From: CBDCUI01 sp965223115
GTDB lineage: Bacteria > Pseudomonadota > Gammaproteobacteria > UBA4575
DNA length: 64,000 nucleotides
Direction of reading: 5' to 3'
NCBI GenBank assembly: GCA_965223115.1
Contig: OZ244982.1
Location: 2,046,001 to 2,110,000 of the forward strand
In this document: positions 35,268 to 43,709 of the stretch, piece after piece
How the letters are laid out: every line of letters begins with the position of its first letter
How positions within the stretch are numbered: the stretch's first letter is position 1
Notes under the pieces: generated by a model
What the model was told of the DNA's origin: nothing
Seen by the model: the letters and a program-made list of their open reading frames with translations, nothing else
Databases searched by the model: none
Program-made: the position numbers and the translations under genes

Positions 35268-36530
35268 ATGGAAAAACGTAACGCATTTTATGCACAATCC
35301 GGCGGAGTCACTGCCGTAATCAATGCCACCGCATGCGGTGTAATTGAAACTGCACGCAAAAATAAAAATAAAATTGGCAAAGTTTATGCGGGCCGAAATG
35401 GCATCATCGGTGCACTTACTGAAGATCTTATCGACACCAGCAAAGAATCGACAAGTGCCATCGCCGCATTAAAACATACGCCATCAGGCGCATTTGGATC
35501 TTGCCGTTATAAATTAAAAAGCATAGAAGAAAATCGTGCACAGTATGAACGACTGATCGATGTCTTTAAGGCACATAATATTGGTTATTTTTTCTATAAT
35601 GGTGGTGGAGATTCTCAAGACACTTCTCACAAAGTGTCACAACTAAGCAAAAAAATGGGTTATCCCATCCAATGCATTGGGATACCTAAAACCGTTGATA
35701 ACGACTTGCCTGTCACTGACAACTGTCCTGGATTTGGGTCTGTTGCCAAATATGTTGCCGTATCAATTAAAGAAGCTGCCTTTGATGTAAAGTCTATGGC
35801 AGAAACTTCTACAAAAGTCTTTGTGATGGAAGTGATGGGTCGTCATGCTGGATGGATTGCGGCATCAAGTGGACTTGCAAAAGAAAATAAAGAAGATGCA
35901 CCGCATATTATTTTGTTTCCAGAGATTCCTTTTGAAAAAGAAAAGTTCTTACAACGTGTTAAAGAATGTGTAGAACAATATGGTTACTGCGTTATTTGCG
36001 TTTCTGAGGGTGCTCGCTTTGCAGATGGGACTTTTCTGGCAGATGCAGGCAGTACAGATGCGTTTGGTCATAAGCAACTAGGTGGCGTTGCACCTGTGAT
36101 TGCAGAAATGGTGAAACAAAAATATGGTTATAAATATCATTGGGCAGTAGCAGACTATTTGCAACGTGCTGCTCGACACATTGCCTCAAAAACCGATGTA
36201 GACCATGCCTATGCCATGGGCAAAGCTGCAGTGCAGTTTGCTTTACAAGGAAAAACAGCTGTTATGCCTACTATTGTGCGCACTTCTAACAAACCTTATA
36301 AATGGAAAGTAGGGTGTACTACTCTAGCTAGAGTAGCTAACGTCGAAAAAATGATGCCGCGCAGTTACATTACAAAAGATGGATTTGGAATCACAAAACG
36401 CTGTAGGACTTACTTAGCACCTCTCATTAAAGGTGAAGCATATCCACCTTATAAAGAAGGACTACCTAAATATATTCAATTAAAAAACATTCAAGTGCCA
36501 AAAATCTTAAACACAGATTTCAAACTATGA
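35268..36530 (+). CDS. pfp: Pyrophosphate-dependent 6-phosphofructokinase
   Basis: The 420-residue protein has the phosphofructokinase fold with two signatures pointing to pyrophosphate: NGGGDSQDTS at 111-120 and PKTVDNDLP at 140-148. ATP-type enzymes read PGT in place of PKT. MGRHAGWIA, EGARF and GGVAP are also present. The reaction interconverts fructose 6-phosphate and fructose 1,6-bisphosphate reversibly with PPi. In thiotrophic autotrophs this type is thought to take part in the Calvin cycle by acting on sedoheptulose bisphosphate. It is a single gene here, diverging from adk across about 295 bases; no membrane pyrophosphatase is adjacent. Confidence 0.92.
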   Translation: MEKRNAFYAQSGGVTAVINATACGVIETARKNKNKIGKVYAGRNGIIGALTEDLIDTSKESTSAIAALKHTPSGAFGSCRYKLKSIEENRAQYERLIDVFKAHNIGYFFYNGGGDSQDTSHKVSQLSKKMGYPIQCIGIPKTVDNDLPVTDNCPGFGSVAKYVAVSIKEAAFDVKSMAETSTKVFVMEVMGRHAGWIAASSGLAKENKEDAPHIILFPEIPFEKEKFLQRVKECVEQYGYCVICVSEGARFADGTFLADAGSTDAFGHKQLGGVAPVIAEMVKQKYGYKYHWAVADYLQRAARHIASKTDVDHAYAMGKAAVQFALQGKTAVMPTIVRTSNKPYKWKVGCTTLARVANVEKMMPRSYITKDGFGITKRCRTYLAPLIKGEAYPPYKEGLPKYIQLKNIQVPKILNTDFKL

Positions 36531-36603
36531 TCTAAAATGTCTGCTAACGACTGCCGATTCAATTGAAAGTCTTTGATACGTGTGATTGTTTCATTAACAA
36601 GCG

Positions 36604-37077
36604 ATGGAAATAGAATACTTAGCTGATCATAAAGACGTAATTCCAAGACTCGCTCACTGGTCATACAATGAATGGTCATCACTCCATCCAGATAGAACAT
36701 TTGAAGATATTAAACAATTAATGCTAGAGCGATCCAATAAAGATAAAATACCACTTTGTTTAATAGCGATTGAAAACGGTAATGTAATCGGGATGATCGC
36801 TTTAAAAACTAATGACCTTGAATCACGCCCTAACTTAAGTCCATGGTTGGCAGGTTTATATGTAGATATAAAGCATAGAAGAAAAGGAGTTGGGAAGCAG
36901 CTTGTTCATGCTATTGAAGAGGAAGCAGAACGAATACGAGTGAACAAACTATTTCTTTACACACCCGAATCAGAAGAATTTTATTCTAAACTTAGTTGGA
37001 TCGTGCGGGAACGCACAGAATGGCATGGCCATTCAATAACCGTTATGGAGAAAGATATTGTATCCTCACGTGAATGA
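36604..37077 (+). CDS. GNAT-family N-acetyltransferase
   Basis: The 157-residue protein follows the GNAT fold. The acetyl-CoA loop is LYVDIKHRRKGVGKQLV (V-x-x-x-x-R-x-x-G-x-G/A motif A) at about 87-103, preceded by the strand IGMIALK and followed by LFLYTPESEEFYSKLSW. The GVGKQL helix binds the pyrophosphate of CoA. The substrate cannot be predicted. It follows the phosphofructokinase by 73 bases with no evident Shine-Dalgarno. Confidence 0.88.
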   Translation: MEIEYLADHKDVIPRLAHWSYNEWSSLHPDRTFEDIKQLMLERSNKDKIPLCLIAIENGNVIGMIALKTNDLESRPNLSPWLAGLYVDIKHRRKGVGKQLVHAIEEEAERIRVNKLFLYTPESEEFYSKLSWIVRERTEWHGHSITVMEKDIVSSRE

Positions 37078-37116
37078 CCACTTTTGGCCGTAAGCAGTAA
37101 TCCTAACTATTGCAGT

Positions 37117-37668
37117 TTATTGTCGAATGGTTAATTGATCACCTTGATGTGTTACAGAAAGATATCGCAGGAATGACATTCCTAATAATATTTCATTGCT
37201 GTTTATGTGCGGATTAATATCTGCCTTTATATCTTGTAGAACGATATCGCCAATACTTACCTCATTTAATGTTGTAGCATAAACCGTGACTTCACCATTT
37301 GCTGTGGAGACGCGTAGTGGCGCACCTTTTTGCAAGCCAATTTTCCTCGCAACTTTCTCAGGTACTGATACATAACTAGCACCAGTATCAACTAAAAAAG
37401 TAACTTCTTTACTATTAATTTTTCCAGTTGCTACATAATGGCCGTGAGTACTGCTTTGCAAAACGACTTCTTTCCGCCCACCTTCTAGCTCATGGGTTAG
37501 TACATTTTGGTTGGGGTTACGTTTATTCGTTTCAAGGATTCCAAAAAACCATATGAACAAAGCAAAAATTAATATCCATGCTGCAAATATCATGCTTTTG
37601 CCGACACGTTTGTTTAGTTTTTGTTGCTCTTTATTCATACTTATTAGTTTATTTGAATTTATACTCAC
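37117..37668 (-). CDS. Membrane-anchored retropepsin-like aspartic protease (clan AA)
   Basis: An N-terminal TM helix (about 25-42) is followed by one aspartic-protease domain with the motif FLVDTGASYVSV near residue 92, then VSTANG and LLGMSFLR near the C-terminus. One DTGA motif per chain implies a homodimer, as in retropepsins, with the active site outside the cytoplasm. The pattern corresponds to the TIGR02281 group. A second in-frame start 10 codons later is possible. The protease has no known substrate. Confidence 0.85.
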   Translation of the reverse strand: MSINSNKLISMNKEQQKLNKRVGKSMIFAAWILIFALFIWFFGILETNKRNPNQNVLTHELEGGRKEVVLQSSTHGHYVATGKINSKEVTFLVDTGASYVSVPEKVARKIGLQKGAPLRVSTANGEVTVYATTLNEVSIGDIVLQDIKADINPHINSNEILLGMSFLRYLSVTHQGDQLTIRQ

Positions 37669-37953
37669 ATGATATGCTAAGACATTAAAATGAACTAGAC
37701 TTTAAATATGGTATTAGATAAAGCGTGCGAATAATTCCGCAACCAAACCCAAATTGTCGGTGTTTACATTAAATATAGAACTAATTTTATAGCGACAACA
37801 GTACAACATAAGCTTGATCAATAAGCTGTTGATCAACTTATCAATGAACTTAATTAGAAAATATTATAATTTTTCAATTTCAAACAGTGTTTAAAAGTCA
37901 CACTTCAAGCTAAAATAGCAATTAGTAGCATAACCAAAATTTATTGGAGATTC

Positions 37954-38229
37954 ATGAAGTAATAAAAACAAACAATTTATTCGATTATTTTTATACTACT
38001 ATTTAGCTTTGCCAACACTTCTTATGCAAGCACACTGGAACAGGTTCTTAATTCAGGAACTTTGCGTATTGGTGTATCCCTTTTTGAACCTTGGGTAATA
38101 AAAAATAAAAAAGGGGAACAAGATTTTTTAAACTTTTTAAATGCATGGATTACTGCAAGAGATGCTGAAGGTTGGTTATCGGCTAAACATAAATACTGGT
38201 TCGAATCTCTAGACTGGAAAAAGCAATAA
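37954..38229 (+). pseudogene. Remnant of a secreted amino-acid substrate-binding protein
   Basis: Reading from ATG 37954 gives M-K-stop-stop, two nonsense codons in a row, and then an intact signal peptide (IIFILLFSFANTSYA). The mature start follows (TLEQVLNSGTLRIGVSLFEPWV), the hallmark of family 3 solute-binding proteins of polar amino-acid ABC transporters. After NKKGEQ the reading jumps directly to DFLNFLNAWITARDAEGWL....YWFE, which is the C-terminal end of that family. So the middle, well over 100 residues, is deleted in frame. The product is not expressible as is. No ABC permease or ATPase gene is near. Confidence 0.8.
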
Positions 38230-38292
38230 ATACTACAAACACAAATCTTTAATCTCTACTTACAGCTGCCGCAGGAGCACTCTTTTTACTTT

Positions 38293-38598
38293 ATTGCACT
38301 GTTATTCCTATCATCTATTGTAATTGCAGATCCAAAATCACAGTTAAGTTTGTCTGATGAGTTTAATATCTTGACAGTCGATACTGTGTTTAATCGTGGT
38401 AATAAATTACGTAGTAGTAGCGGATCAGAACATGAATGGAAAAAGTCAAAAGAAAAACAAAAAATAAATGGACGTTGGGGCGCAAGATCTATTTATGAAG
38501 ATAGGAAAGATATCGATCCTTTTAATACCAATACCAACGAACCAGGCAAGATAACGGGTGTGCCTGAATCAACTCGTCGATTTGAGTTGCGTTTTTAA
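38293..38598 (+). CDS. Possible secreted protein with eroded start
   Basis: An open frame from 38230 has no ATG but reads as a signal peptide (FIALLFLSSIVIA) followed by DPKSQLSLSDEFN and a polar domain of about 80 residues with RNG- and GRWGARSIYEDRK-like segments ending GVPESTRRFELRF. The only standard start codon in frame is a TTG at 38350, which would cut off the signal. Either translation begins at a rare codon such as ATT 38293, or the true start has mutated away. I do not recognise the family. It lies straight after the solute-binding-protein remnant. Confidence 0.35.
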   Translation: MALLFLSSIVIADPKSQLSLSDEFNILTVDTVFNRGNKLRSSSGSEHEWKKSKEKQKINGRWGARSIYEDRKDIDPFNTNTNEPGKITGVPESTRRFELRF

Positions 38599-38625
38599 CC
38601 TACGAAGTAGATTTATTTGATTAAC

Positions 38626-39714
38626 TTAAACAACACTAACTTCTCTTAATTGCTTTGCAGCATCTTCTGGGCTAACCGTACTAACAAACAAACCAGAACC
38701 TAATTCAAAGCCTGTTGGAATGCTGGTGCGGGGGCAAATTTCCAAATGCCACTGGTAGCTTTGCTTATGTTTATTAAACTCTCCTCCATGTGGGATGGAA
38801 TGTAGGAAATAATTGTATTGAGCTCCACCAATTACTTTGTTTAGACGCTGCATTGTACGTTTTAGCAAGCCAGCAAATTCGTTTATATCTTCTTCACTAC
38901 AATCAAGATAGTCAGCTTGTGCGTATAATGGAAAGATTTGCACTTCCCATTCAAATCGACTTGCAAATGGCTTAATTGCTATAAAACGTTTTGTTTTTTC
39001 AATTACATATTGCCCGACACTAATTTTGCGCCGCACTTCTCCTGACTCTCGATCATAAATCGTGGCTTCAAACGTTAGGGCTTCATCAACTAAATGAGCG
39101 AAAATATTTTGATTAAACTTCTCATAGTGCTTATATGAATAATTTAGCTCATTAGAAACATTTTCAGGAACAACCGGCATCGCCACAATTTGACTATGAG
39201 TATGTGCGATGCTTGCACCTGCAGCTGGACCAAAATTTTTAAATACAAGTACATATTTTATTCGAGAATCACTGTCATAAAGTATCTTCATACGATCTCG
39301 ATAGATCTTAAATAATACGTGCAGATGTTGTTGAGACATGTGATCAATATGAATGGAATGATTATCATGATCAATAACGACCTCATGCCTACCATACCCA
39401 TCAATTACATGCTGCAACCCAAAACTCATGCTCTGCGTGGATTGTCGATCACTCAGTACTGGAAAAAGATTTTCTACAATCCGAATATTCCACTGCTCTT
39501 CGTTTGGCCAACTTTCTAATGTGGGAGGAGTTTTTTCTTCATTGCCTTTACAAAAAGGACAAGCATCCACTCGAGATTCTGTGCTGATTGCTAATGGTTC
39601 CTCATCCTTACGCGGCCGAAGTCCACGTGCAGTAGAAACCAGAACTGATTCAGTGGGAACAATTGGATTAATACGTATTTCCCTTAATTCATTTAGTTTT
39701 GATAATTGTGTCAT
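38626..39714 (-). CDS. galT: Galactose-1-phosphate uridylyltransferase-like nucleotidyltransferase
   Basis: The 362-residue protein has the GalT layout. CPFC at about 52-55 is the first half of the zinc or metal site, VFKNFGPAAGASIAHTHSQIVAMP carries the HxHxQ nucleophile His, and YNYFLH....HWH-like QWHLEICPR closes the second half. The HTHSQ version differs from the classical HPHxQ of GalT, which also occurs in GalT-related ADP- or UDP-sugar phosphorylases, so exact activity is not certain. It is the downstream partner of an HIT gene (23-base gap) on the same strand; both are in the HIT superfamily. Confidence 0.85.
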   Translation of the reverse strand: MTQLSKLNELREIRINPIVPTESVLVSTARGLRPRKDEEPLAISTESRVDACPFCKGNEEKTPPTLESWPNEEQWNIRIVENLFPVLSDRQSTQSMSFGLQHVIDGYGRHEVVIDHDNHSIHIDHMSQQHLHVLFKIYRDRMKILYDSDSRIKYVLVFKNFGPAAGASIAHTHSQIVAMPVVPENVSNELNYSYKHYEKFNQNIFAHLVDEALTFEATIYDRESGEVRRKISVGQYVIEKTKRFIAIKPFASRFEWEVQIFPLYAQADYLDCSEEDINEFAGLLKRTMQRLNKVIGGAQYNYFLHSIPHGGEFNKHKQSYQWHLEICPRTSIPTGFELGSGLFVSTVSPEDAAKQLREVSVV

Positions 39715-39737
39715 GTTATTTAGAAATATGTAGGCAC

Positions 39738-40121
39738 TTACTTTGCTGTTTTTGTATAAGTTCTGTTTTTAGGAATTACGCTTCTTATTCCGCCTCTAGG
39801 ATCAGGTACGTCACCTTCATATCGAGGTATTAAATGAATATGCGTATGTGGAACAGATTGGCCTGCAGCCTTACTCACATTGATACCGATATTATAAGAA
39901 TCTGGCTGATGTTTTTCCTCGACGATAGCTTTAGCTAAATGTACTGTTTCCCATAGCTCTACAATTTCTTGTTGAGTACAGTCAAAATAATTGGGTACAT
40001 GCCTATTTGGAACAATAAGCAAATGACCAGGGGAGGCCGGATACTTATCTTGACTAATAAATGTCAGCTCACCTTGATGAATGAGATCTACTTTACGACA
40101 AAAAATACAATTTGAAGACAT
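39738..40121 (-). CDS. HIT-family nucleotide hydrolase or transferase
   Basis: Starting at ATG 40121 the product is 127 residues: CIFCRKVD opens the fold, PGHLLIVPNRHVPNYFD lies near 35-50, and the catalytic motif is SVPHTHIHLIPRYEGD with the HxHxH triad. An in-frame extension of 57 codons upstream to 40292 is basic and lacks family similarity, so I chose the internal start. Family members hydrolyse AMP-lysine, AMP-NH2 or diadenosine compounds; the substrate is open. The gene precedes galT closely. Confidence 0.9.
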   Translation of the reverse strand: MSSNCIFCRKVDLIHQGELTFISQDKYPASPGHLLIVPNRHVPNYFDCTQQEIVELWETVHLAKAIVEEKHQPDSYNIGINVSKAAGQSVPHTHIHLIPRYEGDVPDPRGGIRSVIPKNRTYTKTAK

Positions 40122-40369
40122 AACACACAGAATACTACCTCTACAGGTTTTAATCCTCCAACATTTTCTACTGATTCTGTCATATGTCTTTTCAATAGAC
40201 TTCAAGCAACCACTTGATACATTTTTTTCATCTGCAAGGTTATATACAGATAATCTCTCGTATCGCACGCTTGAGTTTACAATTACTTGCATAATAAATA
40301 AATTAAGTGATAAAACACGATGGATGTTAAAAATAAATACGCACTTGAATCAGAATAAATAATCTACCC

Positions 40370-41851
40370 ATGTATGAGTTAAATGACCTAAAGGTCCTGA
40401 TCAAATCAAAAACACCAATTGTAGTTATAGAGACTCAAGAAGAAACACGTGTTATAGATCTATTTCTACAGCTTGTACTCGAATTTCCTACTCATTTGTT
40501 TAAATGGACAGTGACAGAGGGGTTACAAAGAATAGATTTACAAGACATGCCTGCTCAGGCATTTAATAAAGAGCCCTTAGAAACATTAAAACATATCAAA
40601 AGTGCATCTAAACATGGCCTATTTTTACTCTTAGATTTTCATCCCTATATAGAAGATCCATTATGTATACGAACGATTAAAGAAATTGCCCTACAGCATG
40701 ATGAGAGGCCTAATACTTTAATATTTATAAGCCACAACTTTAAAATACCTGTTGAACTTGAAAAATTCATTGCCCATTTTGAATTACGTTTACCCACTCC
40801 CACTAAATTACGCAGCATTATTTCTCAAGAAGCCGAAAGATGGAAAGCACAACATAAGACAAAAGAAGTAATCAAAGATGATGAAATAGTAGGCCTGTTT
40901 ACACGCAATTTAGCTGGTTTACCCGAACATGATGTACGACGTCTAGCACGACAAGCCATAGCTCAAGACGGAGCTCTATGTAAAAACGATTTGCCTGAAA
41001 TTATGGCCGCCAAATATCGCTTATTAAGTAAAGAAAATGGCCTATCATTTGAATACGACACAGCCAAATTCTCTGAAGTTGCTGGTATGAAAAAACTAAA
41101 ACAATGGCTGTCTCAACGCAAAGAAGCGTTTATTGCTGAACAACCACCAAGGGGCTTGGACAGGCCTAAAGGTGTTTTACTCATTGGCGTGCAAGGCAGT
41201 GGTAAAAGTTTAACAGCCAAAGCTATCGCCGGTCTTTGGGATATTCCACTACTACGTTTAGATATGGGCAGTCTTTTTAATAAGTTCATCGGTGAAACAG
41301 AAAAAAATCTACGTGATGCCATAAAGACAGCTGAAGTCATGTCACCATGTGTACTTTGGATAGACGAAATTGAAAAAGGAATCAGCACAGGTGACGATAC
41401 AACTGGAACCAGTGACCGTGTTCTAGGCACGATTCTCACTTGGATGGCTGAACGTACACAACAAGTTTTTTTAGCGATAACTGCAAATAATATCGATGCC
41501 TTACCTCCTGAACTCATTCGTAAAGGTCGCTTAGATGAGATATTTTTTGTTGACTTGCCAGATATAGAAACACGAAAAGAAATCTTTCGTATACATTTAA
41601 ACAAAAGAGAAGTAGCTGTTGACAGCTTTGACCTTGATCGACTTGCAATAATTAGTGATGGGTTTTCAGGGGCAGAAATTGAACAAGCCATAGTATCGGC
41701 TTTATATGCCGCACATGCTGAAGATTCTCCACTTAAACAATTTCAATTACTAGAAGAGTTACTCAGCACTAAACCATTATCAGTCGTAATGGCAGAAAAA
41801 ATAGAAAAATTAAGAAACTGGGCTCACAATCGCACTGTAAGTGCAAATTAA
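40370..41851 (+). CDS. Ycf46-type AAA ATPase
   Basis: The 493-residue protein has an N-terminal domain of about 230 residues (TPIVVIETQEETRVIDLF) followed by an AAA module. The Walker A is GVQGSGKS near 275, Walker B is CVLWIDEIEKG near 325, and RKGRLDEIFFVDLP provides the sensor and arginine-finger region with DGFSGAEIEQAI closing it. The pairing of this N-terminal domain with one AAA module is that of the Ycf46 family of cyanobacteria, plastids and some proteobacteria, thought to affect carbon-uptake photosynthesis traits but not understood. No partner gene is next to it; the stop is 3 bases from a convergent lipoprotein gene. Confidence 0.88.
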   Translation: MYELNDLKVLIKSKTPIVVIETQEETRVIDLFLQLVLEFPTHLFKWTVTEGLQRIDLQDMPAQAFNKEPLETLKHIKSASKHGLFLLLDFHPYIEDPLCIRTIKEIALQHDERPNTLIFISHNFKIPVELEKFIAHFELRLPTPTKLRSIISQEAERWKAQHKTKEVIKDDEIVGLFTRNLAGLPEHDVRRLARQAIAQDGALCKNDLPEIMAAKYRLLSKENGLSFEYDTAKFSEVAGMKKLKQWLSQRKEAFIAEQPPRGLDRPKGVLLIGVQGSGKSLTAKAIAGLWDIPLLRLDMGSLFNKFIGETEKNLRDAIKTAEVMSPCVLWIDEIEKGISTGDDTTGTSDRVLGTILTWMAERTQQVFLAITANNIDALPPELIRKGRLDEIFFVDLPDIETRKEIFRIHLNKREVAVDSFDLDRLAIISDGFSGAEIEQAIVSALYAAHAEDSPLKQFQLLEELLSTKPLSVVMAEKIEKLRNWAHNRTVSAN

Positions 41852-41854
41852 AAA

Positions 41855-42439
41855 CTAATAGAATTCACAGCTTTTATACAAATCTACTGCGCCCGAAGTA
41901 ATTTTTTGCAGCTTACTGGAAATATTTTGAGAATGATGAATTACATTCAAATAATTATTATTTATCGAAAATAGTAATTCACGTCCTTCTTCCTTCTCGC
42001 CCCATTTTAAGTATGCGTTGACAAGCAAAACATCATTGTCATTCACTCTATCAAAAAGTTCCCAATTAATATCAATAATATCAACATTATTTGCTAAATA
42101 ATATTTAATATAATTTACTTTAGCCTGTTCTAAATTTTCTCTTCTATTTTTTGAATTATCAATAATTGCTAGCCTATGATGACTAACTTTAAGATGATCA
42201 ACGCGCCAAAGTAATCCTAATCTATGTTTAAATGTAACTGTTTCACCCAGACTATTGTTACTGTCACTTATTTCTAGCTGCGTACTTAAAACTCCGCCTG
42301 GTAACTTGCACTTAAATGAGTCGTCAGAAGATATATAGTAGCCATGACTCAAGCGTCCATTCAAAAGAATCAATGCACAACTACATAATGTAATTGTTAC
42401 AAACAGGATGAAAATAAGTTTGGTAATAACTAACCCCAA
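41855..42439 (-). CDS. Putative lipoprotein, unknown function
   Basis: The N-terminus is hydrophobic with a lipobox-like TLCSC near residue 20. The mature part of about 170 residues contains KCKLPGG near residue 45 and a strand-rich region, and the domain ends in a Cys (YKSCEFY). No family is recognised. It and the next two minus-strand genes are small exported proteins in a row with no identified partner. The 3' end nearly abuts the Ycf46 stop. Confidence 0.5.
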   Translation of the reverse strand: MGLVITKLIFILFVTITLCSCALILLNGRLSHGYYISSDDSFKCKLPGGVLSTQLEISDSNNSLGETVTFKHRLGLLWRVDHLKVSHHRLAIIDNSKNRRENLEQAKVNYIKYYLANNVDIIDINWELFDRVNDNDVLLVNAYLKWGEKEEGRELLFSINNNYLNVIHHSQNISSKLQKITSGAVDLYKSCEFY

Positions 42440-42449
42440 ACGTATATTA

Positions 42450-42473
42450 AAAATATTCTATATAGAATATTTT
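42450..42473 (-). terminator. 24-base perfect palindrome touching a stop codon
   Basis: Bases 42450-42473 form a perfect palindrome (AAAATATTCTAT / ATAGAATATTTT) immediately after the stop codon of the gene at 42474-42863 on the minus strand. With no loop it can form a hairpin or bind a dimer. The stem is AT-only apart from two C/G, so its strength as a terminator is modest. Confidence 0.4.
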
Positions 42474-42863
42474 CTAAGGAATCTTATTCATTAATGGACT
42501 TAATACTTGGCTTAGTTCAGGATCCAATAAAATTCTTCTACGTTCTTCCATTACTTGAGTAACTTCACCACAGTGTAAATGATTGTTTTGAAATTTTTTA
42601 ATAAACTGCGATTGCTCACTTTTTGATAATGCAGAAAACTGTTGCTGTCCACTGATTTGTGATGATTTAAGCTTGTTAAGCTCCTGCTCAATCTGCGATT
42701 TATATGCAATTGCAGATTCGCGATTGTTTACTTGCTGTAGTAATTTTCTTAAATGACTATATTCTTGTGCATAACTTTGATTACTATGTACAGAGTTTTC
42801 CGCATATGCAGAAAATAATAAAGACAAAAAAATTATAAGTACAGCAATGAATTTAATACTCAT
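42474..42863 (-). CDS. Small secreted protein, unknown function
   Basis: A Sec signal peptide (IAVLIIFLSLLFSAYA) is followed by a mature domain of about 105 residues rich in Gln and Ser, helical (ESAIAYKSQIEQELNKL, SKSEQSQFIKKFQ), with one Cys. The tail EERRRILLDPELSQVLSPL is charged. I do not recognise it. Its signal peptide and helical content suggest a real periplasmic protein. Confidence 0.55.
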   Translation of the reverse strand: MSIKFIAVLIIFLSLLFSAYAENSVHSNQSYAQEYSHLRKLLQQVNNRESAIAYKSQIEQELNKLKSSQISGQQQFSALSKSEQSQFIKKFQNNHLHCGEVTQVMEERRRILLDPELSQVLSPLMNKIP

Positions 42864-43073
42864 ATCAACATCACTAAGATATACAAATTTTATTCCGTAA
42901 CTCTTTAAAATTTACGAAAAAATTATCTATTACTTTCTACTGCATTATTCAAACTTAAGGTCTATACAATAATTGTAAAAGTAATTTAATCTATTTATTA
43001 GACCTAGCTAAATATCAATTACATACATAAAATAATTAATTTAGTAAAATCATATAGTTATTTAAATTATACC

Positions 43074-43562
43074 TCAATAATTACCTCCTGGTGGTTTGGC
43101 CGGAGGCCCTCCCATTATGAGATCTAATGTATCACGTAAAGCCCAAGCCTTATCATGATAGTTATCTTTAGCTTCGGCCATGGCAAGACCTGCCTGCAAA
43201 GTGTCACTTAAGTCCATACATTTGTCCTGTATTGTATATAAGATTTTGTAAATTGTACCTTCATATATTCTATTGGTAAGACTAAGTCCACCTGCGTTAA
43301 AAACTCTAGTACCCAACTGAATTGTCTCTGCAGTTGTAAGCAAAATAAAATTAAAATGAGGGCAGTTTTCTTTTAAGTTTTCACGAAATTGCTTGGGTTC
43401 TTCAGAAGCATTTTTAAATACTTGTTGCTGACGTTGCTTGACGTCCTCAGCTGACAATTTATCTGGGGAGATATTTTGACTTGATGATGTATTTTGTTGG
43501 TCTAAACATGACGATAAAAAAAGTACAATAAAGACTAAAAATCCACATATATATATTTTCAT
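43074..43562 (-). CDS. Putative lipoprotein, unknown function
   Basis: The signal sequence ends in the lipobox LSSC (Cys near residue 19). A linker of polar residues (QQNTSSSQNISPDKLS) precedes a domain with QLGTRVFNAGGLSLTNRIYEGTIYKILYTIQDKCMDLSDTLQAG, and the protein ends GGPPAKPPGGNY. There are three Cys in the mature part. No family is recognised. It is followed by an aqpZ-linked terminator region further along. Confidence 0.5.
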   Translation of the reverse strand: MKIYICGFLVFIVLFLSSCLDQQNTSSSQNISPDKLSAEDVKQRQQQVFKNASEEPKQFRENLKENCPHFNFILLTTAETIQLGTRVFNAGGLSLTNRIYEGTIYKILYTIQDKCMDLSDTLQAGLAMAEAKDNYHDKAWALRDTLDLIMGGPPAKPPGGNY

Positions 43563-43640
43563 CTTATATCCTTTTATATTTGCAGATAGTTATAGCAAAC
43601 ATTACAGGAAGATGCGCTTTAATTATAATTTAGAAACATA

Positions 43641-43671
43641 AAAAATGCATATAGATAACTTATCTATATGC
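43641..43671 (-). terminator. Terminator of the aquaporin gene
   Basis: An 11-bp perfect stem (GCATATAGATA / TATCTATATGC) with a 3-base loop, read on the minus strand, is followed by TTTTTTATG. It lies about 40 bases after the aqpZ stop codon. Confidence 0.88.
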
Positions 43672-43709
43672 CTCTATATGAAATAATCTGCTTGTAATTT
43701 ATATAATAC

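Noticed and set aside
39738..40292. Longer form of the HIT protein starting at 40292
   Set aside because: The first 57 codons are Lys/Arg/Cys-rich without family similarity; MSSNCIFC at 40121 is the typical HIT start.
41113..41691. Minus-strand 192-codon frame opposite the Ycf46-type gene
   Set aside because: Ser/Arg-rich antisense shadow of a strongly conserved AAA ATPase.
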